From: Fibrella forsythiae
GTDB taxonomy: Bacteria; Bacteroidota; Bacteroidia; Cytophagales; Spirosomataceae
Direction of reading: 5' to 3'
Length of the DNA: 64,000 nt
Assembly: GCF_017353175.1 (NCBI RefSeq)
Contig: NZ_JAFMYW010000004.1
Coordinates: 534,122-598,121, forward strand
Below the pieces are notes generated by a model. That model saw only the letters and a list, made by a program, of their open reading frames with translations. It made no database searches and was not told the DNA's origin. Positions within the stretch are counted from its first letter, which is position 1, and the number at the start of each line of letters is the position of its first letter. The position numbers and the translations under genes were made by a program. Shown piece by piece: positions 32,378 through 40,707 of this stretch.

Positions 32378-34927
32378 TTACCGCTGAATCAACAGCCGTA
32401 GTGTCGTTGGCGATTGGCCGGAAGGCGCCACCTGAAGCAGGTACAAACCGTTGGGTAACTGGCCCGTGTTGACGCGGTACGGCTCCGTGGGGGCACTATC
32501 CAGTTGCGTTTGCTGGAGCGGCCGGCCGAGCAGATCATTCAGTTGCAAACCTACCGACTGGCCACGAGCGGGGCTGAGGTCGATCATTACGTGGTCGCGG
32601 GCCGGGTTGGGCCACAGGCTGAATGTGGTGCCAGGTTCAGCAACCGCAATTCGCCCGCCTGTTGGGCAGGTTGTCTCGGTGAGGCCCCATTGCTGTATCT
32701 GTCCTGTCGACAGCGTTTGCTGACTGATCTCGGCCCCTTCTACCGCACTGGCATTGCGCACCGTAATGGCTTTGCCCGAATTACGGCTAATGAAGCTGTA
32801 GTAGCCTTCGGCGTTACGCTGGGCTGTCCACTGCTGGTAATTGCCGCCCCAATACGTCCACTGTTCCAATAGCGCGTCATCAGCCGTAGAGCCGTTTCGC
32901 ACCTGAATGCCTTTCTGGTTGTGCTGCACCGAGATGCGGTAATAACTTCCGTCGGCGGTGAACTGCCATTTCTGCCAGGGCTGCCCGGCGTCGGTGTTCA
33001 GTTGTAGTTTGGTTCCGTCGCTACCCGATCCGGCAGGTACGTTCAACGCCAACCCGCTGCCCCGTGGCTGAATGCGGTAACATTTACCGGGTTCGATCGC
33101 AGCAGAAGGACTACTCAACGAGACCAGCAAAATCGGACTTATCGCAATGCCGCCCCTATCGTCGGATACCGTCAGCCTGACGCTGTAGCTCGATTGGGGA
33201 ATACCCTGTGCACCCGGCCTGATGGTAAAGACCTTCACCGGATTGGCTTCGGTGGAGAAGCTACCATCGCCAAAATCCCACTGGTAGGTGATGGGGTTAC
33301 CATCGGGGTCCGATGATTTGTTTCCCGTGAAGGTCACGCTCAGTGGCGACGTACCTGTCAGCGACGTAGAGGTGGCTACCACAACGGGCGGGCGGTTGGC
33401 GGCCGTCGGAACGATGCTCACCTCAACGCCCCCGCTCCAGCCACGGCCTTTGCGGGCATAGACCCGGAAATAGTAGCGTTGTCCCGCCGTCAGTTCGGTC
33501 ACTAGTAACGAAGTCCCCGTACCCTGATAGAGCACCTTGCCGCCATACAGGTCTGACCCGTTGCCGGTGAAGCTGGCGTTGGCCACATAGTTGATATCGA
33601 GCGGAATTTCCGTGAAACCCGACCCTACTTTTCCGACCACCAGTACATCATCGAAGCTGACAGTGGGGTTTGTCCACCGGAGCAGCACGCGGCTACTGTT
33701 GCCGCTGGAGGCGGTGGTGGCCGTCAGGCCGGTGACCGTTAATTTGGGCGAAGTACAATCGGGGTAAATTTTGACAGAATCCTGAGCAGTTGCGCCAGTG
33801 GCATCGGTCACTTTGAGTCCGACCAGGTAATAATAGGTGTCCCCATCGCAACCTGCCGGCGAAATCTCGACAACGGGATTGGCTCCTGACGTGGTCGACA
33901 CCAGTTGCTCACTGTTGTTATGGCGCAGCTTCACCTGCCAGAGGTACGTCAGGCTGCTCGAGGCGTTGGTAACGGTAGCGGCGAAGGTGTAACTGGTGGC
34001 CTTGTCCAGCGCGTACTTGGCGTTGTTGACGGGGTTGGTGATCTGAACCGTTGGCGCCGTACTATTCAGCGAAACCACGAAAGTCTGACTGGTCGCAATG
34101 CCACCTCTGTTATCAGAAACCGTCAGTTTAACGCTGTAGCTCCGTTGAGGAACGCCCTGTGCACCCGGCCTGATGGTGAAGACCTTCACCGGATTGGCTT
34201 CGGTGGAGAAGGTGCCATCACCAAAATCCCATTGGTAGGTGATGGGATCGCCGTCCGGGTCCGACGATTTGTTGCCCGTAAAGGTTACGCTCAGCGGCGA
34301 CGTACCTGTCAATGGCGTAGATGAGGCCACTACAACAGGCGGGCGGTTGGCAGGGGCAGCCGTGCAGCTACGTTCTTCGACGCTCCACTGCTGCTGTTGA
34401 CCTGTACCCACGGTCTGCTGGCTGATCTCGCCCCCTTCGGCCATACTGGCGTTGCGCACCGTGATGGCCTTGCCCGAATTGCGGTTCACGAAACTGTAGT
34501 AGCCTTCGGCGTTACGCTGAACGGTCCACTGCTGATAACTTCCGCCCCAATACGTCCACTGTTCGAGCAGCGCATCATCGGCCGTGGCGGAACTACGTAC
34601 CTGAATGCCTTTCTGGTTATGCAACACCGAAATGCGGTAGTAACTCCCGTCGGCGGTGAACTGCCAGCCCTGGGCTAATTGATTAGCATCGGTAGTCTGG
34701 CGAAGCTGGGCACCATCATTTGGCGAGTTGTTCTCTACGCTCAACACTTTACCACTCAGCCGCGACACCAGCCGGTAGCACTTGTTCGGTTCAATGGTGG
34801 AGACAGAGCCGGGCTGCGACAGGTTAGCTGCGAGGCTGGTTGTGGCGGTCAGGCCACCCAAGCAAAGCAGAAGGCCGCTGAAAAGGGTGTAATAAGCGGC
34901 ATGCCGCCTCAGAATGTACGTAAACAT
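32378..34927 (-). CDS. T9SS-exported protein with two ricin-type lectin and two PKD domains
   Basis: 849 residues with a Sec signal peptide (about 1-34). Order: ricin-type trefoil 1 (about 45-185; NKCYRLVSRLSGKVLSV), PKD 1 (about 195-295; DPDGDPITYQWDFGDG), an Ig/FN3-like stretch (about 300-500), PKD 2 (about 510-605), ricin 2 (about 610-755) and a T9SS sorting tail (about 765-849; WPNPARDHV to LRLLIQR). The two ricin units and two PKD units are near copies, arranged in mirror order. Ricin domains bind sugars, so a surface adhesin or polysaccharide-binding role is inferred; no catalytic domain is seen. Confidence 0.88.
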   Translation of the reverse strand: MFTYILRRHAAYYTLFSGLLLCLGGLTATTSLAANLSQPGSVSTIEPNKCYRLVSRLSGKVLSVENNSPNDGAQLRQTTDANQLAQGWQFTADGSYYRISVLHNQKGIQVRSSATADDALLEQWTYWGGSYQQWTVQRNAEGYYSFVNRNSGKAITVRNASMAEGGEISQQTVGTGQQQQWSVEERSCTAAPANRPPVVVASSTPLTGTSPLSVTFTGNKSSDPDGDPITYQWDFGDGTFSTEANPVKVFTIRPGAQGVPQRSYSVKLTVSDNRGGIATSQTFVVSLNSTAPTVQITNPVNNAKYALDKATSYTFAATVTNASSSLTYLWQVKLRHNNSEQLVSTTSGANPVVEISPAGCDGDTYYYLVGLKVTDATGATAQDSVKIYPDCTSPKLTVTGLTATTASSGNSSRVLLRWTNPTVSFDDVLVVGKVGSGFTEIPLDINYVANASFTGNGSDLYGGKVLYQGTGTSLLVTELTAGQRYYFRVYARKGRGWSGGVEVSIVPTAANRPPVVVATSTSLTGTSPLSVTFTGNKSSDPDGNPITYQWDFGDGSFSTEANPVKVFTIRPGAQGIPQSSYSVRLTVSDDRGGIAISPILLVSLSSPSAAIEPGKCYRIQPRGSGLALNVPAGSGSDGTKLQLNTDAGQPWQKWQFTADGSYYRISVQHNQKGIQVRNGSTADDALLEQWTYWGGNYQQWTAQRNAEGYYSFISRNSGKAITVRNASAVEGAEISQQTLSTGQIQQWGLTETTCPTGGRIAVAEPGTTFSLWPNPARDHVMIDLSPARGQSVGLQLNDLLGRPLQQTQLDSAPTEPYRVNTGQLPNGLYLLQVAPSGQSPTTLRLLIQR

Positions 34928-35359
34928 GTGTGAATAGATAGACGGGGTTGAGTTTGAAAATGGTAGTTACCAACACGGAATAGCATACGCATTCCGGCAG
35001 ACTCGGAGCGAAGCAGAGTAGCCACATACATAGCGCAATCGGGTAGCCGACGACCCATGATAGTACCAGTATCGTTAGGACAGTGAGCTACTTATGCGGT
35101 CACCAACATATATGATACTTTATTTGTATTTCGATGTGTTTAACAGGTACGTCTCAGAGGCAACTGAGTTGCCTGATATCGAAATGGTTTTAGTTTATCA
35201 ACGTACCTTCAATTAATTCATACTGTGGGTCCACTAACAACCTCTGCCTGTTGCGTACCTTGCTGATTACCTTGCCTATACGTTTCTACAGGCACTAAGC
35301 CGCTGGGCAACGGAATTGTACGATTGGCTGGTTAACTTGCCCATAATCTCTCCACAGCT
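34928..35359. other. 432-bp divergent intergenic region
   Basis: No gene seen. It holds a 17-nt palindrome AGGCAACT-G-AGTTGCCT (35158-35174), flanked by two GGTACGT motifs in opposite orientation (35146 and 35201). The promoters of the ricin/PKD gene and the DUF1330-like gene must lie here, but no clear TAnnTTTG box was found. Confidence 0.5.
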
Positions 35360-35665
35360 ATGATCTATTTCACGCAGTTGATTTTTGTCAATGAAGGGCA
35401 GGAGTCTGTGTTTCACGAGTTTGAGAACATAGCCATTCCGCTTATTGCGAAGTACAATGGGCAGCTTCTGCTCCGGGTACGTCCCACCGACGAGGCATAT
35501 ATTGATGAGCAGTTGATGGAGAAGCCGTACGAAATTCATTTCGTGAGTTTTGAGACCGAGCAGGATTTCAGGGCCTTTTCGCAGGATGAGAGCCGCAAGC
35601 AGTTTTTGCACCTGAAAGAACAATCTGTTCGGGCGGCCATCCTGATCCAGGGCGTACGGTTGTAG
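35360..35665 (+). CDS. DUF1330-like small protein
   Basis: 101 residues with a ferredoxin-like alpha/beta pattern: MIYFTQLIFVNEGQE, EFENIAIPLIAKYNGQLLLR, then IHFVSFETEQDFRAF and a final strand. It fits the dimeric alpha-beta barrel superfamily close to DUF1330. No catalytic residues can be named. Cytosolic, no signal. A separate gene with a 105-nt gap before the metallo-beta-lactamase; co-transcription is possible. Confidence 0.7.
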   Translation: MIYFTQLIFVNEGQESVFHEFENIAIPLIAKYNGQLLLRVRPTDEAYIDEQLMEKPYEIHFVSFETEQDFRAFSQDESRKQFLHLKEQSVRAAILIQGVRL

Positions 35666-35770
35666 CAGAGCGCATGGTGGGAGTACAAAAGCAGGCGGCA
35701 CCAGCAAAACCAAAGCCATTTTATTCCGTTCTTCGCAAACAATACGATCCTTCAGCTACCACTTTTCAGT

Positions 35771-36514
35771 ATGCGTATTCTGGCAGCTCTTTCTTTCGCT
35801 CTCTTTTACGTTGGTTTCGCGCACGCACAATCGAAACCCAAACTCGCCGTTACGCCCCTGACCGACCGGGTATACGTACACGTTACCTATGGTGAATACC
35901 AGAAAGACTTTGTTCCGTCAAATGGCCTCATCATCCGGACGGACGACGGCGTGGTGCTGGTCGATACGGGCTGGGACACCAGAGAGAACACCGACAACAC
36001 GCGGCAATTGCTGCAATGGGTAGCCGACAGTCTGCATCAGCCCGTGCGGTTATGTATTGTCACCCACGCCCACGGCGACCGCGTTGGCGGCACGGGCGCG
36101 CTGCAAAAAGCGGGTATCCGGGTCATCAGTACGCCTCGAACAGCTCAGTTGGCAAGTAAAGATGGGTACGTGTCGCCCGAGGGTATTTTGCCAGCTGATA
36201 CGACCTTCATCATTGGCAACGTACCTATTCGGTGTTATTTCCCGGGCGAAGGCCACACCAGCGATAATATCGTGGTCTGGTTACCAAAGCAGCAGATTCT
36301 GCACGGCGGCTGTTTCGTGAAAAGCGTCGCCGCATTCGGGATGGGTTTCGTAGGCGATGCGAACCTGAAAGCGTGGGGTACGTCGATGCGGCGGGTGATG
36401 GCTCAGTTCGGTACGGCCAAGATTGTGGTTCCGGGGCATGAGGAATGGGGCGATACCAAATCGCTGACACATACACTGCACCTGCTGGAAAAGCATGCTG
36501 CCCCTAAACGCTGA
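35771..36514 (+). CDS. Subclass B1-type metallo-beta-lactamase
   Basis: 247 residues with a Sec signal peptide cleaved after about residue 19 (GFAHAQ). All B1 zinc ligands are present in order: His99, His101 and Asp103 in HAHGDR, His162 in GEGHTSDN, Cys181 in HGGCFVKS and His223 in VPGHEEWGD. HGGCFVKS is diagnostic for subclass B1, separating it from B2, B3 and general MBL hydrolases. Hydrolysis of beta-lactams including carbapenems is therefore likely, though spectrum cannot be read from sequence. No transfer signs: base composition and the GGTACGT motif (three sites in the gene) match the genome, so it seems an intrinsic chromosomal enzyme. Confidence 0.87.
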   Translation: MRILAALSFALFYVGFAHAQSKPKLAVTPLTDRVYVHVTYGEYQKDFVPSNGLIIRTDDGVVLVDTGWDTRENTDNTRQLLQWVADSLHQPVRLCIVTHAHGDRVGGTGALQKAGIRVISTPRTAQLASKDGYVSPEGILPADTTFIIGNVPIRCYFPGEGHTSDNIVVWLPKQQILHGGCFVKSVAAFGMGFVGDANLKAWGTSMRRVMAQFGTAKIVVPGHEEWGDTKSLTHTLHLLEKHAAPKR

Positions 36515-36806
36515 CCGTGCCCCTGGCTTCGTGCTGTTTCCATTGCGACCTATACCGCCCGGTAAGCGCATGGTGACAATACGTACCGAGGCTCGTCATA
36601 CACCTGCTCGACTGAACAGCACGCCGCCTGGTAACACCCTGAGTTTACCGGTGATACTGACGGCGAACCAGCCCGGCCGAAGCCTGCACATCGGCACTAA
36701 AAGGTTGTTGGTCATCAACTTAACGAATAACTTTAACGCCTATATTCAGCGAAAAAAGTCATTTCTTTTCTACTCATTCCTCCGTTAGACCCTTAACTAA
36801 AAAACA

Positions 36807-37139
36807 ATGGGAAAATTCGTAATCACCGCCCGTACCAATGGCGAGTTCCAGTTTAGCCTGAAAGCCGGTAACGGGCAAACAATTCTAAGCAGCGAGGGCT
36901 ACTCCTCGAAAGCAGGCTGCGAAAACGGCATCGAGTCCGTAAAGCGCAATTCGCAGGATGATGACCGGTTCGATCGTAAGGAATCGTCGAGCGGGAAGCC
37001 CTATTTCAATCTCAAAGCCACCAATGGGCAAATCATTGGCTCCAGCGAGATGTACGAAAGCGTATCGGCCCGCGACAACGGTATTGAGTCGGTGAAGAAG
37101 AACGCATTCGACGCAACAATCGACGATCAGACGCTCTAA
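36807..37139 (+). CDS. YegP-like protein (two DUF1508 repeats)
   Basis: 110 residues made of two similar ~50-residue units: FVITARTNGEFQFSLKAGNGQ...SSEGYSSKAGCENGIESVK and YFNLKATNGQIIGSSEMYESVSARDNGIESVK. This is the duplicated DUF1508 fold of E. coli YegP; function unknown. The 292 nt before it contain only an open frame running on from the lactamase gene, which I do not believe. A strong terminator follows. Confidence 0.88.
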   Translation: MGKFVITARTNGEFQFSLKAGNGQTILSSEGYSSKAGCENGIESVKRNSQDDDRFDRKESSSGKPYFNLKATNGQIIGSSEMYESVSARDNGIESVKKNAFDATIDDQTL

Positions 37140-37166
37140 TACCTTACTTACCAGGTGGTACCCTAA

Positions 37167-37227
37167 ACCGGGAAATAGGTAATATATTCTACAGTTTTTG
37201 TAGAATACTTCTACACCACCTATCGGT
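37167..37227. promoter_or_regulatory. Nested dyad upstream of the disordered lipoprotein
   Basis: Inner hairpin TATTCTACA-GTTTT-TGTAGAATA sits inside ATAGGT/ACCTAT and ACCG/CGGT arms. It could be an operator or part of a 5' structure, or an alternative end for the YegP-like transcript. Confidence 0.35.
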
Positions 37228-37241
37228 AAAAATGCCCTTAG

Positions 37242-37283
37242 CGGCCCAAAATTGGCATTGGCACCAATTTTGGGCCGTTTTTT
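37242..37283 (+). terminator. Intrinsic terminator of the YegP-like gene
   Basis: 14-bp perfect stem CGGCCCAAAATTGG with its complement, 8-nt loop and six T. It lies only 19 nt before the next start codon, so the downstream gene needs read-through or a promoter overlapping it. Confidence 0.88.
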
Positions 37284-37301
37284 CGTGAAAATCTCAACGT
37301 T

Positions 37302-38771
37302 ATGAAAAAGAAGGTGTGGGTAGTAGGCGCCATGTTGGCGGCCATTACCAGTTTATCATCCTGCGCCACTGTAGAAGGGTGGCTTTACAAAGACTCTAAT
37401 TCTGTCAATCGGGCTCCTGCTTCGGCACGTCGCTCAGATCGCGATGACGACCGTAGACGTGATGATGACCGCAACGGCCTGTTTTCACGCAATGAACGCA
37501 ATTCAGATCGTGATCGGCGGAACAATGGCAACGATCGGGACGATGATACCAAAACGCGGAAAGGCTTGTTCTCAAATCGCGATAGTGACCGTGATCGGGA
37601 CGACGACCGCATGACGAGCCGCGATCGGTCAGGTTCATACAATAACCGGTATCGGTCAGATTCGAATAGCAGCAACCGCTGGAATTCTGACTCCTATAAT
37701 AACCGATATAGGTCTGACTCAAATTCGGATCGTAACGACTCAGATGATCGATATAGCCGCGACAATGACCGCTACAGTTCTGACTACTCGTCGAATGACC
37801 GGTATAGCCGCTCTGATTCCGACCGTGATGGCCGTTACTCATACAACTCAGACCGGTACAGCGACAACCGGAATTCATACGATGACCGGAATGATAACCG
37901 GAACGGTTCGGACATGAACGGCCGGTCGAACCGGAACGACGATCGCTACGACAGCCGCAACTCAAATAATGACCGCTTAAACAGCCGCGATTCATACAAT
38001 AGCGGCTATGACAATCGGAACGGATATATTGACCGGAATGATAATCGGAACTCATATTCAGACCGAAACGATAACCGGAATTCATACGATGACCGAAACC
38101 AGTCGCGCCAGGATATGAACCCTAGCTCGCAGGGCAACGATCGGTACAACAACGAGCGGATGAATAACGATAGCCGGATGGGGTCTAACCAGCAGAACGG
38201 CAACGATTCATACAATAGCCGGTCAAACAATGGCAACGATAGCTACGGCAATTATTCGCGAAACCAGCAAGGTCAGGGTTCGGATAACCGGAACATGAAC
38301 GGATCGAGTAACGATTCGTCAATGATGGACAATCAGAACCGGAACAACATGGATCGCTCGTATTCGCAGACAGACCGCTCGTACAACCAGAACGATCCGA
38401 ACCGCAGCCAGAGCATGAACAGCGGTCAGCGTAGCGACTCGAACTCAGGTGGCCGGACCGGAAACAACGATCGGTTCAGCAATGATCGTCAGGATCTGAT
38501 TGAGCAGCTCGATGAGCAGATTGCTAACATTGATAAGCAAATGGATGGCATGAAAGGTGACGGGTCTAATGAAAACCGGTCGGCTCGCAAAGCACGGGAA
38601 GATGCTCAGAAGGACCTTCAGGATAAACGCCGCCAGTTGACTGACCAAGTATATAAAGTGCAGCACACGTCGGAAAACGATTTCCGTCAGGTACGTCGCG
38701 AAACAAATCGGATGGTCGATGATGTGAGCGATTCGCTGGAGAAGATGATGAAGAAAGCGGATAAGAAATAG
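37302..38771 (+). CDS. Disordered Asp/Asn/Arg/Ser/Tyr-rich lipoprotein with C-terminal coiled coil
   Basis: 489 residues. Lipobox SSC (about residue 21) anchors it in a membrane. Residues 40-380 are built almost only from D, N, R, S, Y and G, in loose repeats such as DRNDNRNSY and NNRYRSDSN. Charge is balanced, hydrophobics are nearly absent, so the region must be unstructured. Residues ~395-489 change to a helical, coiled-coil type (LIEQLDEQIANIDKQMDG; DVSDSLEKMMKK). No family recognised. It could be an envelope spacer, a phase-separating or extracellular-matrix protein. The opposite strand is open but only because of the repetitive codons. Confidence 0.8.
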   Translation: MKKKVWVVGAMLAAITSLSSCATVEGWLYKDSNSVNRAPASARRSDRDDDRRRDDDRNGLFSRNERNSDRDRRNNGNDRDDDTKTRKGLFSNRDSDRDRDDDRMTSRDRSGSYNNRYRSDSNSSNRWNSDSYNNRYRSDSNSDRNDSDDRYSRDNDRYSSDYSSNDRYSRSDSDRDGRYSYNSDRYSDNRNSYDDRNDNRNGSDMNGRSNRNDDRYDSRNSNNDRLNSRDSYNSGYDNRNGYIDRNDNRNSYSDRNDNRNSYDDRNQSRQDMNPSSQGNDRYNNERMNNDSRMGSNQQNGNDSYNSRSNNGNDSYGNYSRNQQGQGSDNRNMNGSSNDSSMMDNQNRNNMDRSYSQTDRSYNQNDPNRSQSMNSGQRSDSNSGGRTGNNDRFSNDRQDLIEQLDEQIANIDKQMDGMKGDGSNENRSARKAREDAQKDLQDKRRQLTDQVYKVQHTSENDFRQVRRETNRMVDDVSDSLEKMMKKADKK

Positions 38772-38776
38772 ATCAG

Positions 38777-38838
38777 CAGTCATCACATACAAAAAGAGGC
38801 CAACATGATTGTTGGCCTCTTTTTGTATGTGATGACTG
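38777..38838. terminator. Perfect 29-bp bidirectional terminator
   Basis: 29-nt arms without mismatch and a TGAT loop; the stem includes AAAAAGAGGCCAACA with its complement, giving T-runs on both strands. It lies between the disordered lipoprotein and the convergent membrane protein. Confidence 0.9.
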
Positions 38839-38869
38839 GAATAACCTGGATTGTTCTGGTTTCCGACGA

Positions 38870-39994
38870 TTAGTATGGACTAGGATACAGCAGCGTTGTA
38901 ATGATTATTGCCGTTAGCATCCAGAACAGATCTCGTTGGCTGATCTCGCGGCTAACCAGAGCCAGCGCTATAAACAGAATAGGAAAACCGTAGGCTATTG
39001 TACGAATGTAGTCGCCCTGCATCAGTACGGTAAAGGTTGTTACGCCCGTCAGGCCACCTACAATAAGCAACAGCAGATATTTTTGACGCTGCCACAGTAA
39101 GAAAAGCATGGCCAAAATCAAAAGCCAAAAACCCTCATACCCTGACCATAATCGGAAACCGGCTGTTTTTATAGCGCCAAATACGGCGAAGAATACGCTT
39201 TCGCCGCCGGTTGGCGATGATAGATTAAATCTATAAATGAAGTACAATCGGATGGCCAGGTACGTTGAACAACCAACCAAGGCCGCTATCACCTGCTTGT
39301 TTAGCCGTAGATCGGTAAGCGTAGTCAGGCTTATTGGTCGCTCTGTTTTATAAGGGGCCAGCAGATGGTACGCAAGTATCAGGGTGACGTTGAACACAGC
39401 TCGCTCGTCGACCCAGGACGCCAGAAATACGCATAAACCAATCAGTAGCGGGTTTCTAAAATAAATGGCGCCCATCATAAATGTAAAGGCAAACGCGTCG
39501 CCAAAACCTGATACATCCAGGATGAAAGCCGCCCCGGCATATAGGCCCACGAAACCCGCCGCAAACAGCAAGGCGAGTTGCCGATCCTTGAGCAGTTTGT
39601 AAGCTTCACCAAGCACCATGTATAAATAGCCTATCCCCAGCACTACCTGCACTGAGTACATGGCTAGTGGCGACCTAAAGACGGTGTAGAGAACCGGCTG
39701 GAAAAGCCGAAAGCGCATACTGGCAATATGGAAATGACTATACACCTGCAGCCTTTCCATCAACCAGTCGGTTGTCTGGTAAGCAATATCAGCCCAATAA
39801 TAACAGCAGTAATCTGGATTAGGCTGACCTATAGCGATCCAGTAGAATCCGATGAACATACGAAACTTATCGAGGTTCAATCCTACGGGGAATACAAGTA
39901 CTAACAGTAACAGAAGACAGACTGATTTTACGCGCCAATGGCGGCCAAAAAGACCTTGATTATCTACAATGTTGTGAGTAAAATTACCAACCAT
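38870..39994 (-). CDS. Polytopic membrane protein of unknown function
   Basis: 374 residues with about 8-10 hydrophobic segments. An acidic loop after the first helix (DYCCYYWADIAYQ) and a WVDERAVFN segment recall GT-C membrane glycosyltransferases or EpsG-like proteins, but no diagnostic motif is certain. Single gene. GC is below the local average. Confidence 0.6.
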   Translation of the reverse strand: MVGNFTHNIVDNQGLFGRHWRVKSVCLLLLLVLVFPVGLNLDKFRMFIGFYWIAIGQPNPDYCCYYWADIAYQTTDWLMERLQVYSHFHIASMRFRLFQPVLYTVFRSPLAMYSVQVVLGIGYLYMVLGEAYKLLKDRQLALLFAAGFVGLYAGAAFILDVSGFGDAFAFTFMMGAIYFRNPLLIGLCVFLASWVDERAVFNVTLILAYHLLAPYKTERPISLTTLTDLRLNKQVIAALVGCSTYLAIRLYFIYRFNLSSPTGGESVFFAVFGAIKTAGFRLWSGYEGFWLLILAMLFLLWQRQKYLLLLIVGGLTGVTTFTVLMQGDYIRTIAYGFPILFIALALVSREISQRDLFWMLTAIIITTLLYPSPY

Positions 39995-40178
39995 AGTACT
40001 ATAGAGTATGTATTATGCTACAGACTAAATAAACTTATTCTTTGTAATGAGACAAAAACGGTGTAGTTTAATCCATTAAGCGGTACATCGGGTAACCCAT
40101 GCCCTTCGTTTACTCATATTCAGTAACGCTATTGTTACACAATTACCTGACGTTAACTCAGCTTATTTGCTTACCATA

Positions 40179-40688
40179 ATGGCCTTAATTCGACCTGTGC
40201 GGGGCATTTTGCCTCAATTCGATGATTCATGCTGGTTTGCCGATAACGCCACAGTTGTGGGAGAAGTCACAATGGGCCGCGACTGTACCGTCTGGTTCAA
40301 CGCCGTAGTGCGGGGCGATGTGAACCGGATCACCCTGGGTGATCGCTGTAACGTGCAGGATGGGGCCGTTATTCACTGCACCTACCAGAAAACGGCCACC
40401 ACTATCGGCAATTATGTGTCAATTGCGCACAATGCCGTTGTACATGGCTGTACGATCGAAGATCAGGTACTGGTTGGGATGGGGGCAATTATTATGGATG
40501 GGGCCGTGATCGGCACAGGGTCAATCATTGCAGCCGGAGCCATTGTTACGCAGAATACCATTGTACCGCCGGGCAGCATCTATGCGGGCAACCCTGCCCG
40601 CCTGCTCAAAGCCGTATCGCCCGAGCAGGCAGAGGTGTTCATGCGCACCGCAAACAACTACGTTATGTATGCTGGATGGTTCAGGTAA
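40179..40688 (+). CDS. Gamma-class carbonic anhydrase family protein
   Basis: 169 residues from ATG 40179 (a TTG 12 nt upstream is less likely). Left-handed beta-helix with hexapeptide repeats (IGNYVSIAHNAVVHGC, VLVGMGAIIMDGAVIG). Metal-binding histidines fit IHCTY and HNAVVHG. Homologues (YrdA/PaaY/CaiE group) form trimers and bind zinc or iron; some hydrate CO2, others are thioesterases. Single gene, convergent with thiL. Confidence 0.9.
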   Translation: MALIRPVRGILPQFDDSCWFADNATVVGEVTMGRDCTVWFNAVVRGDVNRITLGDRCNVQDGAVIHCTYQKTATTIGNYVSIAHNAVVHGCTIEDQVLVGMGAIIMDGAVIGTGSIIAAGAIVTQNTIVPPGSIYAGNPARLLKAVSPEQAEVFMRTANNYVMYAGWFR

Positions 40689-40707
40689 CCGGCTGATTGG
40701 TCACCAA

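Noticed and set aside
36495..36788. 97-codon frame after the metallo-beta-lactamase
   Set aside because: It overlaps the lactamase end, has no family resemblance and no sensible start; treated as chance.
37405..38085. 226-codon minus-strand frame opposite the disordered lipoprotein
   Set aside because: A by-product of repetitive GAY/AAY/CGN/TCN codons; its Cys/Gly/His/Ser-rich product has no signal or domain.
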